In this document: positions 37,060 through 44,631 of the stretch, in pieces
Layout of the letters: each line of letters opens with the position of its first letter
How positions within the stretch are numbered: position 1 is the first letter of the stretch
DNA from: Helicobacteraceae bacterium
GTDB taxonomy: Bacteria > Campylobacterota > Campylobacteria > Campylobacterales > SZUA-545
Reading direction: 5' to 3'
DNA length: 64,000 nt
Assembly (NCBI GenBank): GCA_031275395.1
Contig: JAISOU010000061.1
Span: 1 to 64,000, forward strand
The notes under the pieces: model-generated
Seen by the model: only the letters and a program-made list of their open reading frames with translations
The model's database searches: none
Told to the model about the DNA's origin: nothing
Program-made: the position numbers and the translations under genes

Positions 37060-37803
37060 ATGGTATTTAGCGGCAAAAACGCGCTGATTACGGGGGCAAG
37101 CAAAGGCATCGGCAAAGAGATTGCAACCGTCTTGGCGGGTTATAAAATCAAGGTTTGGATAAACTACAAAAGCGGCGCGGCGGAAGCGGACAGACTCAAA
37201 GCGCAGATCGAAGAAAACGGCGGAAAAGCCGCTACGATCGGCTTTGACGCGACCGACGAAGCGGCGTTTAGCGACGCGATCAAAACCATTGTCGATTGCG
37301 ACGGCGCGTTAAGCTACTTGGTCAATAACGCGGGCATAACCTGCGATAAACTCGCGCTTCGTATGAAGACCGAAGAGTTTTCGCGGGTGATCGACGCTAA
37401 TTTGACGAGTTGCTTTATCGGCTGCCGCGAGGCGCTAAAGGTAATGAGCAAAGCGCGTTTTGGCGCGGTCGTCAATATCGCTTCGATCGTGGGAGAAACG
37501 GGCAACGCGGGTCAGGCAAATTACGCGGCGAGCAAAGGCGGTATGATCGCCCTGACAAAGAGTTTCGCCAAAGAGGGCGCAAGCCGATCGGCGCGGTTCA
37601 ACGCGGTAACGCCCGGCTTTATAGCGACCAATATGACCGACGCGCTTTCGGACGAAGTGAAGGAAAGCTACTTTAAGGCGATCCCGCTGGGGCGATTCGG
37701 TCTGCCAAGAGAGGTTGCAAACGCCGTTGCGTTCTTGCTTAGCGATTTTGCCTCGTATATCACGGGCGAAACGCTCAAGATAAACGGCGGATTGTATATG
37801 TAA
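37060..37803 (+). CDS. fabG: 3-oxoacyl-ACP reductase FabG
   Basis: A 247-residue short-chain dehydrogenase of fatty acid elongation. NADP-binding TGASKGIGKEIA (about 11-22), NNAG (about 88-91) and the Ser-Tyr-Lys catalytic set in NIASIVGETGNAGQ, NYAASKGG (about 139-160). The C-terminal YITGETLKINGGLYM is typical of FabG. It is the first of the fabG-acpP-fabF-accA row. Confidence 0.96.
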   Translation: MVFSGKNALITGASKGIGKEIATVLAGYKIKVWINYKSGAAEADRLKAQIEENGGKAATIGFDATDEAAFSDAIKTIVDCDGALSYLVNNAGITCDKLALRMKTEEFSRVIDANLTSCFIGCREALKVMSKARFGAVVNIASIVGETGNAGQANYAASKGGMIALTKSFAKEGASRSARFNAVTPGFIATNMTDALSDEVKESYFKAIPLGRFGLPREVANAVAFLLSDFASYITGETLKINGGLYM

Positions 37804-37833
37804 AAAAGCGCTTAAGAGCGCGTTTTGTAGAAT
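37803..37833 (+). terminator. Short hairpin (attenuator) and -10 element between fabG and acpP
   Basis: GCGCT-TAAG-AGCGC flanked by A-run and GTTTTG immediately after the fabG stop forms a weak intrinsic terminator. TAGAAT at 37828-37833 follows and could be an acpP promoter -10. This would allow acpP, needed in large amounts, to be expressed apart from fabG. Confidence 0.4.
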
Positions 37834-37863
37834 GCGACGCAAATTTAAACAAGGAGAATCAAG

Positions 37864-38097
37864 ATGGCGCTGTTTGACGAGGTTAAAACGATTGTAGCGG
37901 AACAGCTCAACGTTAGCGAAGAAGACATTAAGGAAAGCTCAAAGTTCGTAGAGGACTTGGGCGCGGACAGCCTTGACGTGGTCGAGCTTGTAATGGCTCT
38001 CGAAGAGAAGTTTGACGTAGAGATTCCCGACGAAGACACGGAGAAGATTAAGACTGTTGGCGATGTGATCAACTACGTCGAAAACATTAAAAAATAA
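37864..38097 (+). CDS. acpP: Acyl carrier protein
   Basis: A 77-residue acidic four-helix protein that carries acyl chains on phosphopantetheine. The attachment serine is in [10 protein letters not shown] (Ser37 region). AAGGAG precedes the ATG. It is followed after 8 bases by fabF. Confidence 0.97.
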   Translation: MALFDEVKTIVAEQLNVSEEDIKESSKFVEDLGADSLDVVELVMALEEKFDVEIPDEDTEKIKTVGDVINYVENIKK

Positions 38098-38105
38098 GGC
38101 TCGTT

Positions 38106-39344
38106 ATGAAACGGGTTGTGGTTACTGGGCTAGGTATGATCACCGCGCTTGGACGCGATCGCGCTTCGTCGTTCGACGCGATTATCGAAGGCAAAAGCGG
38201 CGTTTCAACAATCACGCTCTTTGATCCTTCGCGTTTAAGCGTTACGATCGCCGCCGAAGTAAAAGGCTTTGATCCAACCGAGATTATGGATCCTAAAGAG
38301 GTCAAAAAAGCCGACCGTTTTATTCAGTTAGGCTTAAAGTGCGCTAAAGAGGCGATAGAAGACTGCGGACTCAAGATCGAGGGCGAATTATCCGATCGCT
38401 TTGGCGTTAGCGCCGCGGCTGGTATAGGCGGTTTGCCTAGAATAGAAGAACAATCGATTGTCTGCGGCGAAAAGGGGCCAAAACGCATATCGCCTTTTTT
38501 TATCCCTAGCGCTTTGGCAAATATGCTTGGCGGTTTTGTCAGCATAGAGCATAAACTAAAAGGGCCGAATCTTGCCTGCGTAACCGCTTGTACGGCGGGT
38601 TTACACGCCGTTAGCGAAGCCTATAAGACGATCGCGCTAGACGGCGCGGACGTTATGCTTGCGATCGCCGCCGAAGCCGCGATCTGCGAAGTAGGCATAG
38701 GCGGTTTTGCCGCTATGCGCGCTCTTTCCACGCGCAACGACGATCCGCAACGAGCTTCGCGTCCGTTCGATCGCGATCGCGACGGCTTTGTTATGGGCGA
38801 AGGCGGCGGCGCGCTTGTGCTGGAAGAATACGAACGCGCCAAAAAACGCGGCGCGAAAATCTACGCCGAGATGATAGGTTTCGGCGAAAGCGGCGACGCA
38901 AACCATATTACCACGCCCGCGCCTGAAGGCGAAGGCGCTTACCGCGCTATGAAAGCGGCGCTAAAAATGGCTGACAAAAACGCGCCCAACGTCAAGATCG
39001 GCTATATCAACGCGCACGGTACAAGCACCGTTTATAACGATTGGTACGAAACGCTGGCGCTTAAAAAGGTCTTTAACGGCGACGTTCCGCAGGTTAGCTC
39101 GACAAAAGGCGCGATCGGGCATTGCCTAGGCGCTGCGGGAGGAATCGAAGCGGTGATCGCCGTTACCGCGTTGGAACGGGGCGTTTTGCCGCCGACAATC
39201 AATTACGAAAACCGCGATACGGAACATAATTTGGATTTGGACTATATTCCAAACGTCGCTAGAAACGCGAAGATCGAAGCCGTTATGAGCAATAATTTTG
39301 GCTTTGGCGGCACGAACGGCGCGATCGTGTTCAAAAAGGTATAG
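38106..39344 (+). CDS. fabF: 3-oxoacyl-ACP synthase II (FabF)
   Basis: A 412-residue condensing enzyme. The active-site cysteine is in TACTAGLHA (about 163), with histidines in NAHGTSTVYND (about 301-311) and GHCLGAAGG (about 338-346) and the C-terminal NNFGFGGTN. It sits directly after acpP. Confidence 0.96.
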   Translation: MKRVVVTGLGMITALGRDRASSFDAIIEGKSGVSTITLFDPSRLSVTIAAEVKGFDPTEIMDPKEVKKADRFIQLGLKCAKEAIEDCGLKIEGELSDRFGVSAAAGIGGLPRIEEQSIVCGEKGPKRISPFFIPSALANMLGGFVSIEHKLKGPNLACVTACTAGLHAVSEAYKTIALDGADVMLAIAAEAAICEVGIGGFAAMRALSTRNDDPQRASRPFDRDRDGFVMGEGGGALVLEEYERAKKRGAKIYAEMIGFGESGDANHITTPAPEGEGAYRAMKAALKMADKNAPNVKIGYINAHGTSTVYNDWYETLALKKVFNGDVPQVSSTKGAIGHCLGAAGGIEAVIAVTALERGVLPPTINYENRDTEHNLDLDYIPNVARNAKIEAVMSNNFGFGGTNGAIVFKKV

Positions 39345-39347
39345 TTT

Positions 39348-40283
39348 TTGCCCTTTTATCTAGATTTTGAAAAACCGCTAAAGTCAATCGAAGAGGAGCT
39401 TGAACTTGCTCAGATTCGTAACGACGAAAAAACGCTTGCAAGCCTTCGCAAAGATTTAGAAAAAGCCATTTCAAAAGCCTACGGCAACCTTAGCGACTAC
39501 CAAAAACTCCAATTAGCGCGACACCAAGACCGCCCATACTCTCTCGATTACGTCAAACTGATCTTAGAAAACGCGTATGAACTTCACGGCGATCGACATT
39601 TTAAGGACGATTCCGCAATCGTCTGTTTTATCGGAGAGATCGAAGGCGTAGCCTGCGTCGTGATCGGCGAAGAAAAAGGGCGCGGCACAAAGACCAAGAT
39701 CGCGCGCAACTTCGGTATGCCGCACCCTGAAGGCTACCGCAAAGCTCTAAGGGCGGCGCGGTTTGCGGAGAAGTTTAACCTGCCGATTTTGATGCTTGTC
39801 GATACGCCCGGGGCTTACCCGGGAATCGGCGCGGAAGAGCGCGGACAGAGCGAGGCGATCGCGCAAAACCTTTATGAACTTAGCGCGATCGACGCTATAA
39901 CGATCAGCGTCGTTATAGGCGAAGGCGGTAGCGGCGGAGCTTTAGCCGTAGGCGTGGCGGATCGCTTAGCTATGCTTAGTTACTCCGTCTTTAGCGTAAT
40001 CTCGCCCGAAGGGTGCGCGGCGATCCTATGGAACGATCCCGAAAAGGTCGAAACGGCTACGAAAGCGCTTAAAATCACGCCCGACGCTCTGCTTAACTAC
40101 GGCTTGATCGACGATATTATCGCCGAGCCGATCGTGGGCGCTCACCGCGACAAAAAAGGCGCCGCCGACGCGATCAAACGCTACTTTCTCGACAACATAG
40201 CGACGCTAAGCGCGCAGGATAGATCCGAACGCTTAACGGCGCGTTACGAAAAGCTAATGAAAATGGGGCGCTTTAGCGAATAA
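39348..40283 (+). CDS. accA: Acetyl-CoA carboxylase carboxyltransferase subunit alpha
   Basis: A 311-residue crotonase-fold subunit that with AccD transfers CO2 from carboxybiotin to acetyl-CoA. Conserved [55 protein letters not shown] and [10 protein letters not shown]. Translation starts at TTG, 3 bases after the fabF stop, with AAAGG inside the fabF end. It closes the fatty-acid row and marks the left edge of the accessory region. Confidence 0.95.
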   Translation: MPFYLDFEKPLKSIEEELELAQIRNDEKTLASLRKDLEKAISKAYGNLSDYQKLQLARHQDRPYSLDYVKLILENAYELHGDRHFKDDSAIVCFIGEIEGVACVVIGEEKGRGTKTKIARNFGMPHPEGYRKALRAARFAEKFNLPILMLVDTPGAYPGIGAEERGQSEAIAQNLYELSAIDAITISVVIGEGGSGGALAVGVADRLAMLSYSVFSVISPEGCAAILWNDPEKVETATKALKITPDALLNYGLIDDIIAEPIVGAHRDKKGAADAIKRYFLDNIATLSAQDRSERLTARYEKLMKMGRFSE

Positions 40284-40671
40284 CCGCATATTTTAAGCGT
40301 TTGATTTATTTTTTTTCTTAAAGGTACGATCGCAAAGTATTAAGAAGCGGTTAAAAAAGTTTTTGCGTTATCGTTGTTGCGCGTTTGTTCGCTTTTTGTA
40401 GTCGCAACGATCGCCCCGCGCTTCTTGACTTTTGCGCGAAAGCGCGGCACAATTTCCACATAAGCGTTTGGGTGAAGAAGCGGATTTCCGTCGGGAGCTA
40501 ATCCGTCAAAACGCGCCGAGCGAGCCGACGATTGCGGAGCGCTAGACCTCTAGACGCTTACACTACTTTTCATAGATAAGCCACCCCTTTCTAAGATTAT
40601 TCTCATTGCAAAAAACGCGGATAAAACGCAACTCGCCGAAGCCAATGCCTCGTGCGTTATAGGAGGTCAAA
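40284..40671. other. Gene-poor decayed segment at the left edge of the accessory region
   Basis: No convincing gene. Short open stretches on both strands look like coding remnants: plus 40432-40545 (38 codons from TTG) and, on minus, a 69-codon frame from 40544 to 40338 with no start codon. A 60-codon minus frame (40563-40745) collides with the better-supported small gene at 40672. TTGACT (40425-40430) lies 17 bp from CACAAT (40448-40453), and nested complementary arms GCGTTT/AAACGC and CGGATT/AATCCG follow, then a hairpin at 40540-40558. CGTTTGATTTAT (40298-40309) recurs at 42089-42100. Confidence 0.4.
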
Positions 40672-40911
40672 ATGCTCTTGTCGATAGCCTTAATAGCTTT
40701 AATCCTTAGTCTCGGCGATTGCTCGCAAAAGCGGCAAGCGCTCAAAGAGGCGTTCTACATCGATAAGCCTTGCGAGCGAGCCGCCGATCGCGCGCCCTTG
40801 AAGCGGCTTCCCGTGCGTTGGATAGCGGTTAAAATCAACGGTTCGGATTACGTAGCAACGCCCGACGGCTTGATTTTGCTTGGCAATTTACAGAGAAACC
40901 AAGCGCGGTAA
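40672..40911 (+). CDS. Small exported or membrane-anchored protein, unknown function
   Basis: A 79-residue protein with one N-terminal hydrophobic helix (MLLSIALIALILSLG) followed by a Cys and a hydrophilic domain ending RWIAVKINGSDYVATPDGLILLG. TAGGAGGTCAAA directly before the ATG is one of the strongest ribosome sites in the window. The Cys is preceded by Asp, so the lipobox is poor. No family recognised. Its position in a decayed mobile region would fit a phage lysis accessory or element-encoded protein, but that is inference. Confidence 0.55.
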   Translation: MLLSIALIALILSLGDCSQKRQALKEAFYIDKPCERAADRAPLKRLPVRWIAVKINGSDYVATPDGLILLGNLQRNQAR

Positions 40912-40943
40912 AGCAAGGAATGGCGCGAGAAGGAAGCGGCGCT

Positions 40944-41003
40944 ATGATTAATCTTATCGCTACTGTGCGCGTCGGAGGATTTTCATTAGGTCTCGCCATC
41001 TAG
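40944..41003 (+). CDS. Possible 19-residue peptide gene or truncated remnant
   Basis: ATG at 40944 follows AGAAGGA at reasonable spacing and encodes 19 hydrophobic residues before TAG at 41001. It begins 32 bases after the previous small gene and overlaps the 3' end of the opposite-strand pseudogene. It could be a truncated membrane peptide; support is weak. Confidence 0.2.
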   Translation: MINLIATVRVGGFSLGLAI

Positions 41004-41795
41004 CGGTTCGTCTTGCGGTAGTATGTCTATAAGCCTAGTTATCCTATAGCCTACGATTTTGCCGCTAACGACCAATGTCGTTGCATCGACAATATATACG
41101 TTTTGGTAGATACTGCCTTTTTTCATTTGTCTGTTTATATCTTCGCTCGCCGTAACGGGTAGAGCCTTGTCGAGTAAAATCGCCTCTATCACGCCTTTGT
41201 CTATGCGTTCGGTTTTGTCCGACTTTTTGGTTTGTTTCCAAAAAAAACAGAACATTATCGTATGATTCGCCGTTTTCTTTGATTTCGGGCTTCTCAAGCT
41301 CTTGTCTAGCTCTATTTTGTATGATATTTTGCTGATTGTTGTTTATAAAGTAGTTATTTTCGGTTATGTTGCCGTTTGACTATCAACATCTCTATTGAAC
41401 CATTCTTGTCGCCTATATTAGCGCCTACAAAATCGCTAACGTTTTTTATCGTGTTTTTGCGAGGCGGATCGTCAAGCTTTTCTCTATCGCCCTTGATCCA
41501 ATCCAAAATTTCTATTATGCGCTCAAAAAAAGAGGGGAATAGCCCTCGCCGTCTCCAAGATATTAGGTAGCAGACTATAAGCGATTGGGATCATAGCCGT
41601 CAAATCGCAAACAATACTGCCCTTCTTGATCTCTTGTATATACAGCCTCGTATCTTCGTGCAATCCTATGTTGTTGTTTTTGCAAAAGCTGGAAAACTCG
41701 TTTGCCAACGCGCTTAGGGATTTAGTGTATTCCGTCAAATCCAAAGGTTGAGCGTTTGTGAGGACAATCCTAAGAGACGGTGCGTTTTCGCTCAT
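40986..41795 (-). pseudogene. Frameshifted hypothetical gene (about 265 codons originally)
   Basis: Three frames read in turn give one continuous protein-like sequence. ATG 41795 (RBS AAAGGCG) opens a frame ending at 41523 in a T7 run; dropping one base there continues as ERIIEILDWIKGD... to the VKRQ region near 41376; a further shift there gives NGNITENNYFINNNQQNIIQN; a third in a T8 run near 41247 joins the last frame ending at 40986. The reconstructed protein resembles a widespread uncharacterised family with an N-terminal helical half and the NGNITxNNxxINNN/IQN middle. All breaks are in homopolymers, so mutation or sequencing error is possible. Confidence 0.65.
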
Positions 41796-41808
41796 TTTTC
41801 GCCTTTGG

Positions 41809-42009
41809 CTAAACAGCATTATTTTGTTCTCGCATTTTAGCCCAACGTTCATTACTTTCTCTACATTCGGCATACTCCGCGCTAGTTACGCCGCTCATTA
41901 GCCTGACCTTTGCCGCGCCCATCTCCTCCTGAACGATCGCCTCGATCGCTTTGATCTGTTTGTCGGTGAATGGTTGAACGATCGATTTATTCTCAAGCGG
42001 TTGATCAGT
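41809..42009 (-). pseudogene. Small ORF remnant with in-frame TAG upstream
   Basis: The minus frame ending at TAG 41809-41811 encodes a hydrophilic, helical, coding-like stretch (KQIKAIEAIVQEEMGAAK, then SGVTSAEYAECRESNERW) and is open for 66 codons back to a TAG at 42010-42012. Beyond that stop the same frame again reads plausibly (YNDDLYTLQKSEE). Either a small gene begins at an internal ATG, or a slightly longer gene was broken by the nonsense codon. It lies 13 bases before the start of the frameshifted pseudogene and was probably co-transcribed with it. Confidence 0.35.
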
Positions 42010-42041
42010 CTACTCCTCGCTCTTTTGTAGTGTGTACAAGT

Positions 42042-42107
42042 CGTCATTATAAATCAAACAATAGAACACAATAAAAGAGACTTTGAGCCGTTTGATTTAT
42101 AATGGCG
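42042..42107. repeat. 18-bp inverted repeat, 17/18 match, 30-bp spacer
   Basis: CGTCATTATAAATCAAAC (42042-42059) and GTTTGATTTATAATGGCG (42090-42107) are inverted copies with one mismatch. Each arm contains TATAAT followed by ATG reading outward. The right arm's first 11 bases, with the C before it, recur at 40298-40309. It lies in a 440-bp stretch without an intact gene, just downstream of the five-gene operon, so it may be a mobile-element end, a hairpin terminator or a divergent regulatory site. Confidence 0.6.
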
Positions 42108-42251
42108 ATTTACAGGTTTGTTGTAATCGACCACATAGGCTTTATTCCGTCAATCTAATTTTCTTTGCTACTTTTGCCTTTATCCAAAGAAAAGTCGTTC
42201 GCAAAGCAAATAACTCCGTAGCAAAATCGTAGAAAATGTTTCTGTTAAATC
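42108..42251. other. Non-coding spacer downstream of the five-gene operon
   Basis: AT-rich DNA between the inverted repeat and the end of the radical-SAM gene. Only a weak AGAAA-ATG-TTTCT hairpin (42231-42243) is visible 8 bp after the radical-SAM stop; no gene or strong terminator is seen. Confidence 0.4.
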
Positions 42252-42803
42252 CTATACCTTATCGCCAGTTATAAATAGTCCGTTAGAAACATTTATTTCC
42301 ACGCGCTTTGGGCGCGAAGCGTAAAACCATTGCTCGCGCGAACGATAGCGGTTGGTAATAAATATTAAACGCTGGTTTGTAGAACCTACGAGGTTGCGCT
42401 TATCGTCGAGTTTGTTTTGTTCAAAACCGCCGTCAATTACAAGATCGACCTCGCATTTCAAGTCTGCGGGGACTTCGCATTCTTGTTTTCCAGTGAACAA
42501 TATCACGCCTAAACCAGTTGTCCGAATAACCCTTGATAGCTCCGTAAGTCCTTGCTGAAGCGTTGGTTCGCCGCCTAAATAGGTTACGCCCTCAATGTCG
42601 AATCGCTTCTTTGCCGCTGCAATTATCAAAAGTAATTGGTCGATCGTAAGAATATGCGCGGGCTTTAATTCGAGTAATTTTGGATTGCAACAACCCTTAC
42701 AACGCTTGTAGCAACCTTGAAACCATATTGCGAGCCGCTTTCCTGGACCCTCCGCTTCGGTGCATTTATTTATGCATGCGACGTTAAATTTAGGCGTTTT
42801 CAA
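42252..42803 (-). CDS. Radical SAM activase-like protein (NrdG/4Fe-4S single-cluster type)
   Basis: A small radical SAM protein related to anaerobic ribonucleotide reductase activase. CX3CX2C (GCYKRCKGC) binds the 4Fe-4S cluster, followed by the glycine-rich TYLGGEPTLQQG. It has no extra ferredoxin domain. The frame is open from 42839 (195 aa), overlapping the ClpB-like gene by 50 bp; TTG at 42803 has GGA at suitable spacing and gives 183 aa, so I prefer it. No glycyl-radical enzyme is encoded nearby. As last gene of the five-gene operon it may modify one of the other products by radical chemistry. Confidence 0.8.
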   Translation of the reverse strand: MKTPKFNVACINKCTEAEGPGKRLAIWFQGCYKRCKGCCNPKLLELKPAHILTIDQLLLIIAAAKKRFDIEGVTYLGGEPTLQQGLTELSRVIRTTGLGVILFTGKQECEVPADLKCEVDLVIDGGFEQNKLDDKRNLVGSTNQRLIFITNRYRSREQWFYASRPKRVEINVSNGLFITGDKV

Positions 42804-44622
42804 ATTCAAATTCCAGATCGCCCTTATCCGTTCGCGCAATTATTTTCGCGCCGCGATAGTCCGGAAGGTCGCGCTTATGCTCAAACAGAAAAAGCGCGAG
42901 TCCGTCGAGTAATTTATCGTTTATCGCGTTCAAAATATCGCGTCCGCCTTTGGTAATATCCGCGTCGCTAAGAATGTGTTCAACGAATTTCAACTCGTCC
43001 TTGAACTCCAAGTCAAGGCGGTATTTTTCTTTAATGGCATCCTTTATTGGCTTTAGTTTCGATTTCGCGATTTTAATCATAAACTCTCTATCGCGTATGA
43101 AGTTAAACGGAACAACATTGTTGTAGCCTATTCTGCCGAGTATTTCAGGACGCTTTATTTCCTTGTCAAAGTAGTTCCTGACTATGCGGATAAACTCTGC
43201 CGTCGTTTCCTTATTGCTCCCCGTCGCGATCACTTCACCCGCGCCAAGGTTCGACGTGAATATGATAACGCTCTCAGAAAAATAGACTGTTTCGCCCTTG
43301 CTGTCTGTAAGCCGCCCGTCCTCTAAAATCTGCAAAAAAATATCGAGGATACGCGGATTAGGTTTCGCCGCTTTTTCTATTTCATCAAACAAAATAACGC
43401 TGAATGGCTTCTCTTTTATGGCGTTTGTAAGTTGCCCGCCTTCCTCGTAACCTACATATCCGGGAGGCGCGCCGATTAGCTTTTGATCGCTGTTTTCCTG
43501 CGCGTATTCGCTCATATCAAAGCGTATGCACGCTTGCTCGTCGCCGAACAGAAATTTTGCAAGCGCTTTGCTAAGTTCCGTCTTGCCCACGCCGGTAGGT
43601 CCAACGAAAAACAACACGCCTTTGGGCATTGAACGGCTACTCGTCTTGTGCATTCCCGTCAAACCCATATAGGCTTTAACGACGACCTTTTCTATTTTCT
43701 TGATTGCCTCGTCCTGCCCGACTACGCGCTCGGCGAGCTCTTCCTTTATACGCTCAACCTTTTCGTGGTCGAGTTTTTCCCACGGGTTATCCTTTTCGCC
43801 GTATTTGAAAAGCCAGAATAACTTTTCAAACGTTAGTTTGTCTTCTTTACGCGAAAGCCGCGCCATTTGTATAATCTCGCGATTAGTGAAGTCGTCGAGC
43901 ATATCGACATATTCGCTCTTTTTATCGCAGTTCAAAAGCGTTTCGCCCGATTTTAATTTTACGTCAAAACCGTTTTCTATTCTTTCGAGCAATGTCTCGC
44001 GCTCCTCCCTGTCTGGTCTGCTAAGCGTAATCGTACTAACTTCCGGGTTGCCTTGGTAGAACGAAATCGGGAACATAGCGAGTTTATTCGCAATGATGAT
44101 TACCGTGCTTTCATTTTTATCAGACGAACTGTAATCGACTTTTTTATCCTTTATCGCTTTGCTTAAAAGCGTTAAATGTTGCCGTTCGTCCTCCGTAAAT
44201 CCGTTCGTTCCAAACAGGTAATCAGCCCAATTTAGGACGAACGCAATCTTGCGGTTTTTGTTTGTCAAGTTTTTAAAGACGATATTGAAAATCTCGGCGG
44301 GCGTTTTGAATTGTCCGCTTCCAGTATTTTTTTGCAACGCGGCGGCTTTCGGTTCGTCGTCAATGGAATAATCATCGCCCGATACTTCGTTCGTTTCGGT
44401 TATTTTCAAATGCGTTGTGTCGCCGTCTATGCCGTCCACCCTATCCCAATACAAAACGTCGTCGTAATCCATGCCGCGTAGCGTTTGCATAAGGTATTCC
44501 TTAATACTCACAATATTGTTGTTCTTGCCAAGATAAACGTCGCCGACGTTACCGTCTAGAATGACGCAACGCTTAATTCCGACCTCGCGTTTTAACCTAT
44601 TAAAATTCGATGTAAGCGCCAT
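42790..44622 (-). CDS. ClpB/ClpA-like AAA+ unfoldase with degenerate N-terminal module
   Basis: A 610-residue protein with two AAA-like halves. The N-terminal half (about 1-260) looks AAA-like (IAFVLNWADYLF at a Walker B position, LSRPDREERETLLERI as a lid) but lacks a P-loop (LDGNVGDVYLGKN). The C-terminal half is a Clp D2-type motor: Walker A GPTGVGKTE (about 340), pore loop GYVGYEEGG, Walker B ILFDEIEK (about 411), sensor FTSNLGA and sensor-2 GGRDIL. It should unfold or remodel a protein using ATP. It lacks the ClpP-binding and M-domain signatures I would look for. It is fourth in the operon, 9 bases after the coiled-coil gene. Confidence 0.85.
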   Translation of the reverse strand: MALTSNFNRLKREVGIKRCVILDGNVGDVYLGKNNNIVSIKEYLMQTLRGMDYDDVLYWDRVDGIDGDTTHLKITETNEVSGDDYSIDDEPKAAALQKNTGSGQFKTPAEIFNIVFKNLTNKNRKIAFVLNWADYLFGTNGFTEDERQHLTLLSKAIKDKKVDYSSSDKNESTVIIIANKLAMFPISFYQGNPEVSTITLSRPDREERETLLERIENGFDVKLKSGETLLNCDKKSEYVDMLDDFTNREIIQMARLSRKEDKLTFEKLFWLFKYGEKDNPWEKLDHEKVERIKEELAERVVGQDEAIKKIEKVVVKAYMGLTGMHKTSSRSMPKGVLFFVGPTGVGKTELSKALAKFLFGDEQACIRFDMSEYAQENSDQKLIGAPPGYVGYEEGGQLTNAIKEKPFSVILFDEIEKAAKPNPRILDIFLQILEDGRLTDSKGETVYFSESVIIFTSNLGAGEVIATGSNKETTAEFIRIVRNYFDKEIKRPEILGRIGYNNVVPFNFIRDREFMIKIAKSKLKPIKDAIKEKYRLDLEFKDELKFVEHILSDADITKGGRDILNAINDKLLDGLALFLFEHKRDLPDYRGAKIIARTDKGDLEFEFENA

Positions 44623-44631
44623 AGCCTTTTA

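Noticed and set aside
40563-40745. A 60-codon minus-strand frame overlapping the small secretory gene
   Set aside because: It reads plausibly, but has no ribosome site, and the opposing gene has a near-consensus one plus a signal-like helix; at most a remnant.
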